Shown: positions 7,940 to 16,403 of the stretch, piece by piece
How the letters are laid out: the number at the start of each line of letters is the position of its first letter
Position numbering within the stretch: the stretch's first letter is position 1
Source: an uncultured Pseudomonadota bacterium
GTDB lineage: Bacteria; Pseudomonadota; Gammaproteobacteria; Methylococcales; Methylomonadaceae
Assembly (NCBI GenBank): GCA_903876445.1
Contig: CAIQZX010000130.1
Span: forward strand, 1 to 34,517
Direction of reading: 5' to 3'
Length of the DNA: 34,517 bases
Position numbers and translations under genes: made by a program
Notes under the pieces: model-generated
Told to the model about the DNA's origin: nothing
Databases searched by the model: none
The model's input: only the letters and a program-made list of their open reading frames with translations

Positions 7940-8452
7940 TTAACCTTCACTTTGATCCATGTTTTCGATAATTAACAATTTATCAACATCGAGTAGCATT
8001 ACCATGCGTTCATTAACAGAAACTAAGCCGTTAATAAATTCGTTACTGACTTTGGTACCAAAATCGGGTGCGCCTTGAATTTCACTGCGTTCGACACTGA
8101 TGACATCTGATACCGAGTCAACAACCACGCCCATGATACGAGTAAGACTGCCGTTTCCTGTTTGCAAAACTACGACAACGGTTAGCGGCGTATATTCCGC
8201 TTTGCTTAAACTAAAACGTTCGCGTAAATCAATAATTGGCACAATTGCACCGCGCAAATTGACGACACCTTTTTCGTAATACGGTACATTCGGCACACGC
8301 GAAACGGGTTCCCAACTGCGAATTTCTTGAACTCGCAAAATATCAACGCCGTATTCTTCTTTGCCTAAAACAAAACTCAAATACTGAATTGTCGTATCGG
8401 AACTTTTTTGTGCAGTATCATCACCGGCTGTTGTTTTATTTTCTTGTGACAT
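7940..8452 (-). CDS. cheW: CheW adaptor protein (first copy)
   Basis: 170 aa. A single CheW domain couples CheA to receptor tips. Landmarks are YLSFVLGKEEYGVDILRVQE, RVPNVPYYEKGVVNLRG, VPIIDLRERF and NERMVMLLDVDKLL near the end. It lies directly between cheA (34 bp) and the receptor gene (42 bp), the classical place for the main CheW. The first 20 residues are polar and disordered-looking. It is a paralogue of the CheW at 5004-5537. Having two in one operon suggests either different binding partners or dosage. Confidence 0.96.
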   Translation of the reverse strand: MSQENKTTAGDDTAQKSSDTTIQYLSFVLGKEEYGVDILRVQEIRSWEPVSRVPNVPYYEKGVVNLRGAIVPIIDLRERFSLSKAEYTPLTVVVVLQTGNGSLTRIMGVVVDSVSDVISVERSEIQGAPDFGTKVSNEFINGLVSVNERMVMLLDVDKLLIIENMDQSEG

Positions 8453-8486
8453 AACATTTTTTATTTAAGTTAGTTTAATTCAAAAA

Positions 8487-10574
8487 TTAGCGGACGGATA
8501 AACGTACTAGACCAGGAACATCAAGAATCAATGCCACCGAACCATCACCTAAAATGGTTGCACCCGATACACCTTCAACACGACGATAATTCGCCTCTAA
8601 GGATTTAATAACGACTTGTTGTTGACCAAGTAATTCATCCACTAAAAATCCACATAATGCGCCCTGACCCTCAACAACAACAATCACACCTTCATTTGAT
8701 TTTGTTGCCGCGCCAGATTTTACGTTGAAAATTTCGCGCATTCGAATAATCGGTAAATACTCATTGCGAAGTTTGAAGGTTTCGCCTTTACCCGCAACTT
8801 TATTCAACATTTTTTCGGTGATGTTAATGGATTCAATAATTGAAACCAATGGAACAATATACGTTTCATCGCCTACTGCGACCGATTGACCATCTAAAAT
8901 GGCTAAAGTCAATGGTAAATGAATAGCAATTGTCGTGCCTTTTCCTAATTCAGAAATAATATCGATATTACCGCCAAGAGATTGAATGTTGCGACGAACT
9001 ACGTCCATTCCAACACCACGACCAGAAATATCGGTTAACTGTTCAGCAGTTGAAAAACCAGGCATAAAAATCAATTCAAGAATTTGTTTATCACTTAAAA
9101 TTGTCGATTCTTCTACTAAACCTTTTTCAACAGCTTTAGCAAATAACCGATTTTTGTCCATACCGCCGCCATCATCCACAATCTCAATCACGATATGACC
9201 GCCACGATGATAGGCTTTAAGTTCAATCGTTCCGGTTTCGGGTTTACCCGCTGCGACACGCGCTGCCGGCATTTCAATTCCGTGATCTAAACTATTACGA
9301 ATTAAATGCACTAATGGATCGTTAATCAATTCCACAACCGCTTTATCTACTTCTGTATTTTCACCGACAAGTTTTAACGTAATTTTTTTGTCTAATTTAG
9401 TGCTGATGTCGTGAACTAAACGTGGGAATCGACTAAAAACAAAGCTGATTGGCAACATTCGGATATTCATTACGCTTTGTTGCAAATCACGAGTATGACG
9501 CTCTAATTGCGCTAATCCTCGCTTTAATAAACCGACTTTATCCATCGAAAAGTTTTCACCAATCAATCCTAGCATTGATTGTGTAATTACGACCTCGCCA
9601 ACCATGTTGATAAGCGTATCAATTTTATCGGTATCAACCCGAATCGAACTGGATGCTTTAGGCGCATTTTTTGACGCATCGGTTTCAACAGCCGGTTTTT
9701 TTATAACCGGAGCGGCAGGTGCTGGAGGCGTTGCATTTTCAACTTTGACGGCTTCTGCTTCAATAACAGGCGTTGCGGCAACCGGTTTTTTCGCTTTTTT
9801 AATTTTTTTGGGTTTTGCTAATGGGGAAAGTTCTAATGCACAATCTTCTTCAACCCAACTGAAAATTTCGCGGATTGTTGCCTCGGAGTCATCAGTGACT
9901 AATTTTAATTCCCATGAAATGTTACATTCTTCAGGATCTAATTCCGCAAACGGCGGGACATCTTGAATGTTAACATTTGTAGTTAATTCACCATGAACTT
10001 TCAATTCTCGGAATAAACGAACGGGATCGTTGCCCGTTTTAAGTAAATTTAAATACGGACAAAAAGCGATTTTCCAACCTTGTTCTTCCGGAATTTCTTC
10101 CTCTTCTTCTTCGGGTTCTTCAACAATAACCGGAACATGAACGATTTCCTGTACTGGCGCGGCTGTTTGTTCACCACCGCCTGAAGAACCATTCAATTCA
10201 AGTTCTAATGCCGCTTGATGTTTAGCAACGCTAGCGGCGTTCACATCTTCTTCGTTTTGAATCGATGTCAACATTTCCCGCAAACAATCAACTGACCCTA
10301 AAAGTACATCTACGGCAGGTTTCGTAACTTGTCTGCGTCCATCACGCATTTCATCGAGTAACGTTTCCATAATGTGCGTATAACCGGCAACGACGGTAAA
10401 ACCGAACGTACCGCTACCGCCTTTAATAGAATGTGCCGCCCTGAAAATAGTGTTGATAACTTCGGAATCAATGTCGCCAATATCGAGCGACAACAACCCT
10501 GATTCCATCGCCTCTAAGCCTTCAAAACACTCTTCGAAGAAGACTTGATGAAATTGTGACATATCGATAGACAT
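8487..10574 (-). CDS. cheA: CheA, chemotaxis sensor histidine kinase
   Basis: 695 aa. CheA autophosphorylates and passes phosphate to CheY and CheB under receptor control. Domains: P1/Hpt (1-~110) with phospho-acceptor His48 in AAHSIKGGSG; an acidic linker with a run of glutamates at 152-164; a P2-like region (~166-250); a Lys/Pro/Ala-rich linker (~252-305); P3 dimerisation (~308-380); the P4 kinase with N box HLIRNSLDHGIE (423-434), GGGMD (469-473) and the glycine box SGRGVGMDVV (517-526); P5 CheW-like (~555-690). All essential residues appear intact. The first 125 residues align end to end with the free Hpt protein at 10773-11159. A sigma-54-type promoter lies about 85 bp upstream. Confidence 0.98.
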   Translation of the reverse strand: MSIDMSQFHQVFFEECFEGLEAMESGLLSLDIGDIDSEVINTIFRAAHSIKGGSGTFGFTVVAGYTHIMETLLDEMRDGRRQVTKPAVDVLLGSVDCLREMLTSIQNEEDVNAASVAKHQAALELELNGSSGGGEQTAAPVQEIVHVPVIVEEPEEEEEEIPEEQGWKIAFCPYLNLLKTGNDPVRLFRELKVHGELTTNVNIQDVPPFAELDPEECNISWELKLVTDDSEATIREIFSWVEEDCALELSPLAKPKKIKKAKKPVAATPVIEAEAVKVENATPPAPAAPVIKKPAVETDASKNAPKASSSIRVDTDKIDTLINMVGEVVITQSMLGLIGENFSMDKVGLLKRGLAQLERHTRDLQQSVMNIRMLPISFVFSRFPRLVHDISTKLDKKITLKLVGENTEVDKAVVELINDPLVHLIRNSLDHGIEMPAARVAAGKPETGTIELKAYHRGGHIVIEIVDDGGGMDKNRLFAKAVEKGLVEESTILSDKQILELIFMPGFSTAEQLTDISGRGVGMDVVRRNIQSLGGNIDIISELGKGTTIAIHLPLTLAILDGQSVAVGDETYIVPLVSIIESINITEKMLNKVAGKGETFKLRNEYLPIIRMREIFNVKSGAATKSNEGVIVVVEGQGALCGFLVDELLGQQQVVIKSLEANYRRVEGVSGATILGDGSVALILDVPGLVRLSVR

Positions 10575-10659
10575 AACCTTACCTTGTGTGCTGTTCGCCT
10601 GAGTTTATTTAAACTGCGGTTAATATATTTAACCATTCCTAAAATTTACACTGGTTCAG

Positions 10660-10675
10660 TGCAAATCTTGTGCCT
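10660..10675 (-). promoter_or_regulatory. Candidate sigma-54 promoter for cheA
   Basis: On the minus strand the sequence reads AGGCACAAGATTTGCA, against the RpoN consensus TGGCACGnnnnTTGCW: GG and GC are exactly 10 bases apart and only two positions deviate. The predicted start near 10649 would give a leader of about 75 nt before cheA. Three similar elements precede flgB, flgG and flgA. Confidence 0.65.
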
Positions 10676-10737
10676 AAATTTTTCTAATCGTAAATCAGAT
10701 TTAAAAATGAATAAATTTAGTATTTTCTTAAAGAGGG

Positions 10738-10763
10738 ATTCGCGCCGAAACATCAGCGCGAAT
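10738..10763 (-). terminator. Hairpin after the hpt gene (weak terminator or attenuator)
   Basis: An 8-bp perfect stem, ATTCGCGC/GCGCGAAT (10738-10745 with 10756-10763), with a 10-base loop, 10 bp after the stop of the Hpt gene. On the transcribed minus strand it is followed by CCCTCTTTAAG, a poor U tract, so termination may be partial. The sigma-54 candidate further downstream could restart transcription for cheA. Confidence 0.45.
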
Positions 10764-10772
10764 AAATCGAAG

Positions 10773-11159
10773 TTAAATGATAGCAGCCTGCATTTTGGCA
10801 CAGTGTGCCACCGCATTGGCATCATCAACGACTTCTTTATTTTGAAGTGTCGTAATCATGGCGCGAAGAAATTCAACGGATTCCAACATAACTGCGATAT
10901 TCTCGGGATTCGTTTGTTTCGTTTGGTCACGCATTTCACCCAAAAGGACTTCCATTTCTTTCGCGTAATTAGAGACCGTATGGAACTCTAACATTGCACA
11001 ACCGCCTTTAATCGTATGTGCGCCACGGTAAATTGTGTTCATTTTTTCTTTGTTAAAATCGTCTAAGTCAATGCTTTCTAGCCCTAACTTCATAATATCC
11101 AAATGCTCTAGGCATTCTTCAAATAAAACATCGTGAAACTGGCTCATATCAACGGACAT
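10773..11159 (-). CDS. Free-standing Hpt (CheA P1-like) phosphotransfer protein
   Basis: 128 aa, a single histidine-phosphotransfer domain. GAHTIKGGCAMLEF puts the phospho-acceptor at His48, the same residue number as in CheA next door. The whole protein aligns with the first 125 residues of that CheA (both start MS[VI]DMSQFH), so it looks like a tandem duplication of the P1 domain without kinase. It could store or relay phosphate between CheA and a regulator such as the CheY upstream, or serve a different kinase. The ATG follows AAGGA by about 7 bp. The gene is 50 bp after cheY. Confidence 0.88.
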   Translation of the reverse strand: MSVDMSQFHDVLFEECLEHLDIMKLGLESIDLDDFNKEKMNTIYRGAHTIKGGCAMLEFHTVSNYAKEMEVLLGEMRDQTKQTNPENIAVMLESVEFLRAMITTLQNKEVVDDANAVAHCAKMQAAII

Positions 11160-11209
11160 CGTTTTTCCTTTTTTCTAAAGTGAACAAAAATTTAGTTATG
11201 CTAAGTTAA

Positions 11210-11572
11210 TTAACCCAACACTTTTAACAAAGTTTTCAAAAGCTGATCGGGATTGAACGGCTTTACCATCCAACCTGTTGCGCCCGCTTCTTTGCCTTCC
11301 ATTTTCTTTTCCATGCCGGATTCTGTTGTCAGCATCAACATGGGAACATGTTTATATTGTGGTAACTGACGTAAATCTCGAATCAATGCAATTCCATCTT
11401 TATTTGGCATATTGACATCAGTGACGACACAGTCAAACGTGCGTAACTTCGCTTTTTCCAAAGCATCCACACCATCTTCTGCTTCTTCAACGTCGTAGCC
11501 AGCCGTTTTTAAAGTGAACGACACCATTTTTCTCATTGAAGCTGAATCATCAACTGCAAGAATACTCGCCAT
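11210..11572 (-). CDS. cheY: CheY-type single-domain response regulator
   Basis: 120 aa receiver domain with no output domain. Acidic pocket Asp8/Asp9 (VDDS), phospho-acceptor Asp52 in TDVNMP, Thr82/Thr83 and Lys104 in GWMVKPF, a form common in CheY of che operons with a single Aer/Tar-like receptor. When phosphorylated it should bind the flagellar switch. An upstream in-frame ATG at 11593 exists, but GGAG lies 6-7 bp before the ATG at 11572, which also gives the normal N-terminus MASILAVDDS. It is the first gene of the che operon, about 300 bp after flgL. Confidence 0.95.
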   Translation of the reverse strand: MASILAVDDSASMRKMVSFTLKTAGYDVEEAEDGVDALEKAKLRTFDCVVTDVNMPNKDGIALIRDLRQLPQYKHVPMLMLTTESGMEKKMEGKEAGATGWMVKPFNPDQLLKTLLKVLG

Positions 11573-11655
11573 TATTTTCTCCATTTTTATCAATTAAAAG
11601 CAAAATACTCGGCAAATCTTACAGCATCTACTACTACCTTGTTAAGCATAACCCT

Positions 11656-11683
11656 ATTTTTTTTAACCTGTCTATGATGTCAA
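11656..11683 (-). promoter_or_regulatory. Possible sigma-70-type promoter for cheY
   Basis: The minus strand has a perfect -35 TTGACA (11678-11683) with AAAAAT (11656-11661) 16 bases downstream as a mediocre -10. A second TTGACA lies 13 bases upstream (11691-11696). cheY needs some promoter in this 298-bp gap if flgL is terminated, but the -10 match is poor. Confidence 0.25.
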
Positions 11684-11809
11684 AATTTTATGTCAATTCT
11701 AACACCCACGTTTATGAAATTTGTTCGATTGTCTACTATAACAAACTAATTTTCTGGCTTTAGCTAAAAAGATACCTTTTTATCTGCAATCTTTAATTAA
11801 CGCTGCAGA

Positions 11810-11847
11810 ATTCTCCACGCAGAACCAATAAGGCTTAGGTGGAGAAT
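11810..11847 (-). terminator. Inverted repeat downstream of flgL
   Basis: A 9-bp perfect inverted repeat, ATTCTCCAC (11810-11818) with GTGGAGAAT (11839-11847), 20-base loop, lies 24 bp after the flgL stop. No U tract follows on the minus strand, so this may be a factor-dependent end, an mRNA-stabilising hairpin or a protein site. The rest of the flgL-cheY gap holds only the weak promoter candidate described above. Confidence 0.35.
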
Positions 11848-11870
11848 GTTGCGGTTTAGTAATTCACGTT

Positions 11871-13739
11871 TTAGAGGTATTTAAACAACGACATACCTTG
11901 AACTTTTGAATACGACTGCTGTGCCGCTTGCAATGACATTTGTTGTGAATTCAATTGCGTGATGGCTTCGGCATAATCCAAATCTTCAATTTGAGAAAGT
12001 GCCGTTTTCGTGTTGATAATAAAATCATCATTCGATTGTTTTTGGCGATCAATCGCATTTAAACGTGCGCCAATTGTTGAACGGATATTTGAAAGTTGCA
12101 CAGACGCATCATCAAGTTCTTGTAAAGTCGCAAGCGTTGGTTTGTCGGCGCGTAATTCATCAGCAAAATTTTTCACTGCATCAAAAAGCGTTTTTCCAGT
12201 GATATTGGAAGGTCCAAAAACTTGCGTTCCGGTATCACCATCTGTAATTTTACGCGACACACCCACTTGAACTTCACGCTGGGTATTTGAACCCGAATAA
12301 ATAAAGGCAGAATTTGACGTTGTACCCGTTATAGGCGTTACGACATCTGTTGCATTGCCGGTAATCGCATTTGAAGATACTTTTATTGTTGTGTCAGAAG
12401 CTGTGCTGTAATTTTCCCATGCGGCTGATGCGGCATCTTTATTCGCCACCAAAGTCGTTTGAAAATCGGCACCTTCAGCACCCGAATTAGTGAGATTTTT
12501 TGCATCATTCGCTTCTGCGAAAATCGCTTTAAACGTATCGTTATAAACATTTGCGGTTTGCTGTGCAGCAATTTTAAATGCAAGCGTGCCACTTTTACCG
12601 CCGCTCACACCTTTTGAACTACTCACTGCATTAACATACGCATCGAGCCGTTCTGCTGATTTTTTTACCGCTTCATCAACTGTTAATGTTGGATTAAATT
12701 TATCAACCAAATCGTAAGCATCAGCAATCGCTTGTTTACCAACATAATCTGTCCACGATTCACTTTTTGGTGTAGAAATTGTTTGGGTTGTGCTGGTCGG
12801 ATCTACATAATTATCAACAGAATTTTTATAAGCAATTTTCGCTTCATTTAATAAAACCGTTGCCGAATCAGCAGATTGTTTTAATGTCGTAACTGGCAAA
12901 TTTTTAGACTGAATAACAGCGATAGCTTTGTTGAATTCGGTTACAAATTTAGCCGGCGTATCATTCCAACTTGCGTCCCATGTGTCGGGAAAGGCTTTAT
13001 GATTTGATGAGGCATTGATTTTTGCTTCATCGACATATTTTGTTGTGTCTTGTGTTGACACCCATTCAGCGGCGGCTTGCGCGGCAAGTGCTTTCAAATT
13101 TGCCGCATCGGCTGGCGTTGTGCTGGGAGGAATGGAAATTGGATTTTTTAAAATAAAATCATACGCCGCACTTGTTGCTTGTGCTGTAACGAATTTATCC
13201 CATGCTTTAATCGGTAACGCTTCTGTTGCAGTTAATTTGCTTTCCGTAGAAGCCAAAACAGCTACATCCAATTTTGACGCAACATCGGTTTTTTTACCGA
13301 ATGGCATTTCAGTCGTGTTTGTACCGGAAAAAAGGTACTCGCCATTTGAATTGCGTGTATTAGCTAAACTGATTAAATGTTCATTCAATTGTTCAAACTC
13401 ATCGGCAATTGCATTACGCGCAACAACAGAATTTCCTGAATCGCTCACGCCTTGCAATCCTAATTCTTTCAAACGTTGCAACGTATCCATTGCACTGGTG
13501 ATTGTTGTTTCTTCGAGCGTGAGACGTTGTTGAACATTAACAATGTTAGTTTGATACTGTTCTGTTTCACTAATCGATTGTTTAAAACCAATCGCATAAG
13601 CAGCGGCTGAAGGATTTTCAGCGGGGGTTAAATACTTTTTCCCTGTCGCAATTTTTAACTGTGTATCATTCAATTTTGATTGTTGATCAAACATTGAAGT
13701 AACGTTTAATTGTTGTGGATAAGCGGTAGAAATACGCAT
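11871..13739 (-). CDS. flgL: FlgL, hook-filament junction protein with large central insertion
   Basis: 622 aa; FlgL proteins are usually about 300-420. The flagellin-like N-terminus (MRISTAYPQQ..., 1-~148, with YLFSGTNTTEMPF) and C-terminus (about 477-622, from FIYSGSNTQREVQVG to SLQAAQQSYSKVQGMSLFKYL in parts) are normal. In ordinary FlgL these blocks are only some 10-20 residues apart; here about 328 residues (149-476) lie between. The insert is Ala-rich and probably helical. It has an internal repeat: AWDKFVTAQATSAAYDF (179-195) and SWTDYVGKQAIADAYDL (328-344). FlgL joins hook and filament, and the insert should be surface-exposed. It follows flgK by 11 bp with AGGAG before the ATG. Confidence 0.93.
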   Translation of the reverse strand: MRISTAYPQQLNVTSMFDQQSKLNDTQLKIATGKKYLTPAENPSAAAYAIGFKQSISETEQYQTNIVNVQQRLTLEETTITSAMDTLQRLKELGLQGVSDSGNSVVARNAIADEFEQLNEHLISLANTRNSNGEYLFSGTNTTEMPFGKKTDVASKLDVAVLASTESKLTATEALPIKAWDKFVTAQATSAAYDFILKNPISIPPSTTPADAANLKALAAQAAAEWVSTQDTTKYVDEAKINASSNHKAFPDTWDASWNDTPAKFVTEFNKAIAVIQSKNLPVTTLKQSADSATVLLNEAKIAYKNSVDNYVDPTSTTQTISTPKSESWTDYVGKQAIADAYDLVDKFNPTLTVDEAVKKSAERLDAYVNAVSSSKGVSGGKSGTLAFKIAAQQTANVYNDTFKAIFAEANDAKNLTNSGAEGADFQTTLVANKDAASAAWENYSTASDTTIKVSSNAITGNATDVVTPITGTTSNSAFIYSGSNTQREVQVGVSRKITDGDTGTQVFGPSNITGKTLFDAVKNFADELRADKPTLATLQELDDASVQLSNIRSTIGARLNAIDRQKQSNDDFIINTKTALSQIEDLDYAEAITQLNSQQMSLQAAQQSYSKVQGMSLFKYL

Positions 13740-13750
13740 GATATAAACTC

Positions 13751-15397
13751 CTATCGAACAGCGGCAATTAAGCTATCAAACAAGGCTCGCGAAATGGCGA
13801 CTACTTGTGATGAGGCTTGATAAGCATTTTGAAATTTAATGAGATTAGCGGCTTCTTCGTCAAGATTCACACCTGCAAAGTTAGCTCGCGCTTCAACGGA
13901 AGTATTGTACAACGCTTTTTGAGCTGACAAACTAACTGTTGCGGCATTAGTCGATGTACCTACTTTAGCCACTAATTGCTCGTAAGTTTGTCCGAAAGTT
14001 TTACTATTAGTCAGCGTGGTATCATTTTCTAATTTAGCTAACGCTAATATATTTGTGTTATCACCTGCTGCGTCGGACTGTCCGGCTGCAATTTCATCAG
14101 GTGATGTAATCGCCGCGCGAATGTTTGACGCAGTATTATAAGTCGGACGAATAATAAAACTCGCTGTTCCAGCCGGAATTTCAGTTTCCGTGATTGTCAT
14201 GCCGTCTACAGTTGTTGGCAAACCACCGCTTGGTAAACTGACTTTCGTATTGTCACTCAAACGGGTTAACGAATATGCACCAAGGTTGTAATCCAAACGG
14301 TAATCACTTGCCTGCAAATTATTGACTGTTGCCGTATCAATCGTGACATTCACTGCGCCACTGGTATTACCCAAATCCGAATACACCATGACTTCTGTTG
14401 GCTGAAAAGAAAACATCGCTTTCCCGACGTTACCTTTTATGTCAATCCCCTGTTCATGAATTTGGTTCGCTAATTTAGCGACACCGGCGGCGACTAAACC
14501 TAATTGTTGTTGTGCAGGATCTAAAACTTGGTCACGGAATTTCATCGAGCCTGCTAATGAACCGCTTGAAAATTGATTAGTCACATCTAAACCTTCAGAA
14601 TCATTAGGACTCGCCTTCATGATGACTCTTTTTTGTGTGACATCTGTTGTCGAATTCGATAATGCTAATGACATCCGCGAATCGCCAGAAATTAACGCAT
14701 GACCTTGCCCAATAAAGACATCAACCCCACCATCTTGACGAACGAAAATAGACGTATCGATATTTTCAGATAATTTCGCTAATAACTGATCACGTTGATC
14801 GAGCAATTCATTTGGGAATTGTGAACCTCCACCGCGTGTAACAGTCGCAATTTTAGTATTCAAATCTGCAATGTTTTGGGCATAACTGTTGATTTTATCA
14901 ACGTTGGTTTGCATTTGAGCATTATTTTGTGAGCGTAAATTATCTAACTGTGATGAAACAGTATTGAATTGAACCGCTAATGAACTGATTTCAGAAACCA
15001 TAGTCGTGCGAGCGGGAGTCGATGTTGGATCTGTTGCAACATCATTCGCCGCTTTGAAAAATGATTTCATGGCATTTGCCATACCGGTTTCTGGATTCGC
15101 CATTAAATTATCGACCTGTTTTGTCATCGTTTGAAAACGATCGGCATCACCTAGCGATGACGCAGCAGTACGAATGTTATTGCTGATAAATTGATCATAA
15201 CTGCGTGTGACATTCGTCACATCTACACCATTGCCAATGTAATTTCCGCGACTATATGTCGTTGACGCAGATTCTAAATTTGTACTTTGACGGCTATAGC
15301 CTTCAGTATTAACGTTTGCAACGTTATTACTGCCTGTTTGCATGGCGCGTTGAAAAGCCATCAATCCTGTCAACGCTGTGCCTAAAATTCCGGACAT
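13751..15397 (-). CDS. flgK: FlgK, hook-associated protein 1
   Basis: 548 aa, a normal length. FlgK is the first junction protein between hook and filament, exported by the flagellar type III system. The N-terminus MSGILGTALTGLMAFQRAMQ followed by NNVANVNTEGYSRQ is the classical rod/hook/HAP motif. The C-terminus ANLIKFQNAYQASSQVVAIS and LFDSLIAAVR is the matching coiled-coil end. There is no signal peptide, as expected for type III export. It sits 44 bp after flgJ and 11 bp before flgL. It was probably transcribed from an upstream promoter; no sigma-28 match was found just before it. Confidence 0.97.
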   Translation of the reverse strand: MSGILGTALTGLMAFQRAMQTGSNNVANVNTEGYSRQSTNLESASTTYSRGNYIGNGVDVTNVTRSYDQFISNNIRTAASSLGDADRFQTMTKQVDNLMANPETGMANAMKSFFKAANDVATDPTSTPARTTMVSEISSLAVQFNTVSSQLDNLRSQNNAQMQTNVDKINSYAQNIADLNTKIATVTRGGGSQFPNELLDQRDQLLAKLSENIDTSIFVRQDGGVDVFIGQGHALISGDSRMSLALSNSTTDVTQKRVIMKASPNDSEGLDVTNQFSSGSLAGSMKFRDQVLDPAQQQLGLVAAGVAKLANQIHEQGIDIKGNVGKAMFSFQPTEVMVYSDLGNTSGAVNVTIDTATVNNLQASDYRLDYNLGAYSLTRLSDNTKVSLPSGGLPTTVDGMTITETEIPAGTASFIIRPTYNTASNIRAAITSPDEIAAGQSDAAGDNTNILALAKLENDTTLTNSKTFGQTYEQLVAKVGTSTNAATVSLSAQKALYNTSVEARANFAGVNLDEEAANLIKFQNAYQASSQVVAISRALFDSLIAAVR

Positions 15398-15441
15398 GGG
15401 AACAACCTAATTTTATAAAGTGTAAAACATAAGCGATGTTC

Positions 15442-16389
15442 TTATTTCACCGCCACCGTTGCATTTTGAGCAAATAAATTTAACGCATTACTTTGATAAA
15501 TATGTAAAACCTTATCGGCATAACTTGGATCAGTAGCATAACCGGCGCGTTGTAATTCACGCATATATTGTCCGACATTACTGGTTTTCGTTAGGGCAGA
15601 TTCATAACGCGGATTGTTTTTAATAAAATGCACATAATCGTTAAAACTTTCTTGAAACGAAGGATAAGCTCTAAATCCAGAACTCATACGTCTTGCAATA
15701 CCCTGATCGAATTCGAGAGCACTGACTTGCGCTTGTTTACCACGCCACGACCGATCTGCTTTGATGTTAAATAAGTTGTAACTGCTTGTGCCATCACTAT
15801 TTTTAATTACCGAATTTCCCCAACCACTTTCCAACGCCGCTTGTGCTAACAACGCATTCGGATCAATACCCAATGTTTTTGCAGCTTGTTGTGCATAAGG
15901 TAACAATTCTTTAACAAAGTCTACCGCTGCCTGTATCGGCTTTGAATGTTTATTCTTGAATGATGTTTCATCATTGTCATCATTATCAACGTCATTACCA
16001 TAAACTAAACCATCCGGTGTTCTCACGATTGAAACAGGATGATTCAAATAATCTTCTAATGTTTCTGGACGCGAATTAGCCCCTTTTGGACTAAGTTGTT
16101 TGACAATTAAATCCGCTAAACCCACTCCCGGTTTTCCAGCTAAATGCACTGACAATTGTTGATCATACATGTCGTTATAAGCCTTGCTTTGATCACTATC
16201 AAAAGCCCCTTCGGCTAATTTTGCCGAACGCATTCCTTTCAGAATGTTATTTAAAAAAAGTGCTTCAAATTGTTGTGCTACTTTTTTAATTGCGGCAGGT
16301 GAATCCGTTTTGGATTCATTTTTCATTTTTGCAAATTGACTAAAATCGTTATAAACAGCGGCTTTTGATGAAGCGGGCGTACTCAACAT
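15442..16389 (-). CDS. flgJ: FlgJ, rod-assembly peptidoglycan hydrolase
   Basis: 315 aa, the two-domain gammaproteobacterial form. The N-terminal rod-scaffold domain (about 33-100) has AQQFEALFLNNILKGMR. A 50-residue linker with an acidic patch (NDVDNDDNDE) follows. The C-terminal GH73 glucosaminidase domain (~153-305) has AQAALESGWG, with Glu187 as the likely catalytic acid, and SYNLFNIKAD. It cuts peptidoglycan so that the rod can pass and caps the growing rod. It lies 14 bp after flgI. No signal peptide is seen; it is exported by the flagellar apparatus. Confidence 0.97.
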   Translation of the reverse strand: MLSTPASSKAAVYNDFSQFAKMKNESKTDSPAAIKKVAQQFEALFLNNILKGMRSAKLAEGAFDSDQSKAYNDMYDQQLSVHLAGKPGVGLADLIVKQLSPKGANSRPETLEDYLNHPVSIVRTPDGLVYGNDVDNDDNDETSFKNKHSKPIQAAVDFVKELLPYAQQAAKTLGIDPNALLAQAALESGWGNSVIKNSDGTSSYNLFNIKADRSWRGKQAQVSALEFDQGIARRMSSGFRAYPSFQESFNDYVHFIKNNPRYESALTKTSNVGQYMRELQRAGYATDPSYADKVLHIYQSNALNLFAQNATVAVK

Positions 16390-16403
16390 AAAACATTCTC
16401 GCG

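Noticed and set aside
11590-11625. GCCGAGTA on the minus strand as a sigma-28 promoter for cheY
   Set aside because: The -10 matches in part, but the region 11 bases upstream does not resemble TAAAGTTT.
13015-13533. 172-aa open frame on the plus strand within flgL
   Set aside because: It is the complement of the flgL coding frame, including conserved N-terminal FlgL sequence; its composition mirrors Ala-rich coding on the other strand.
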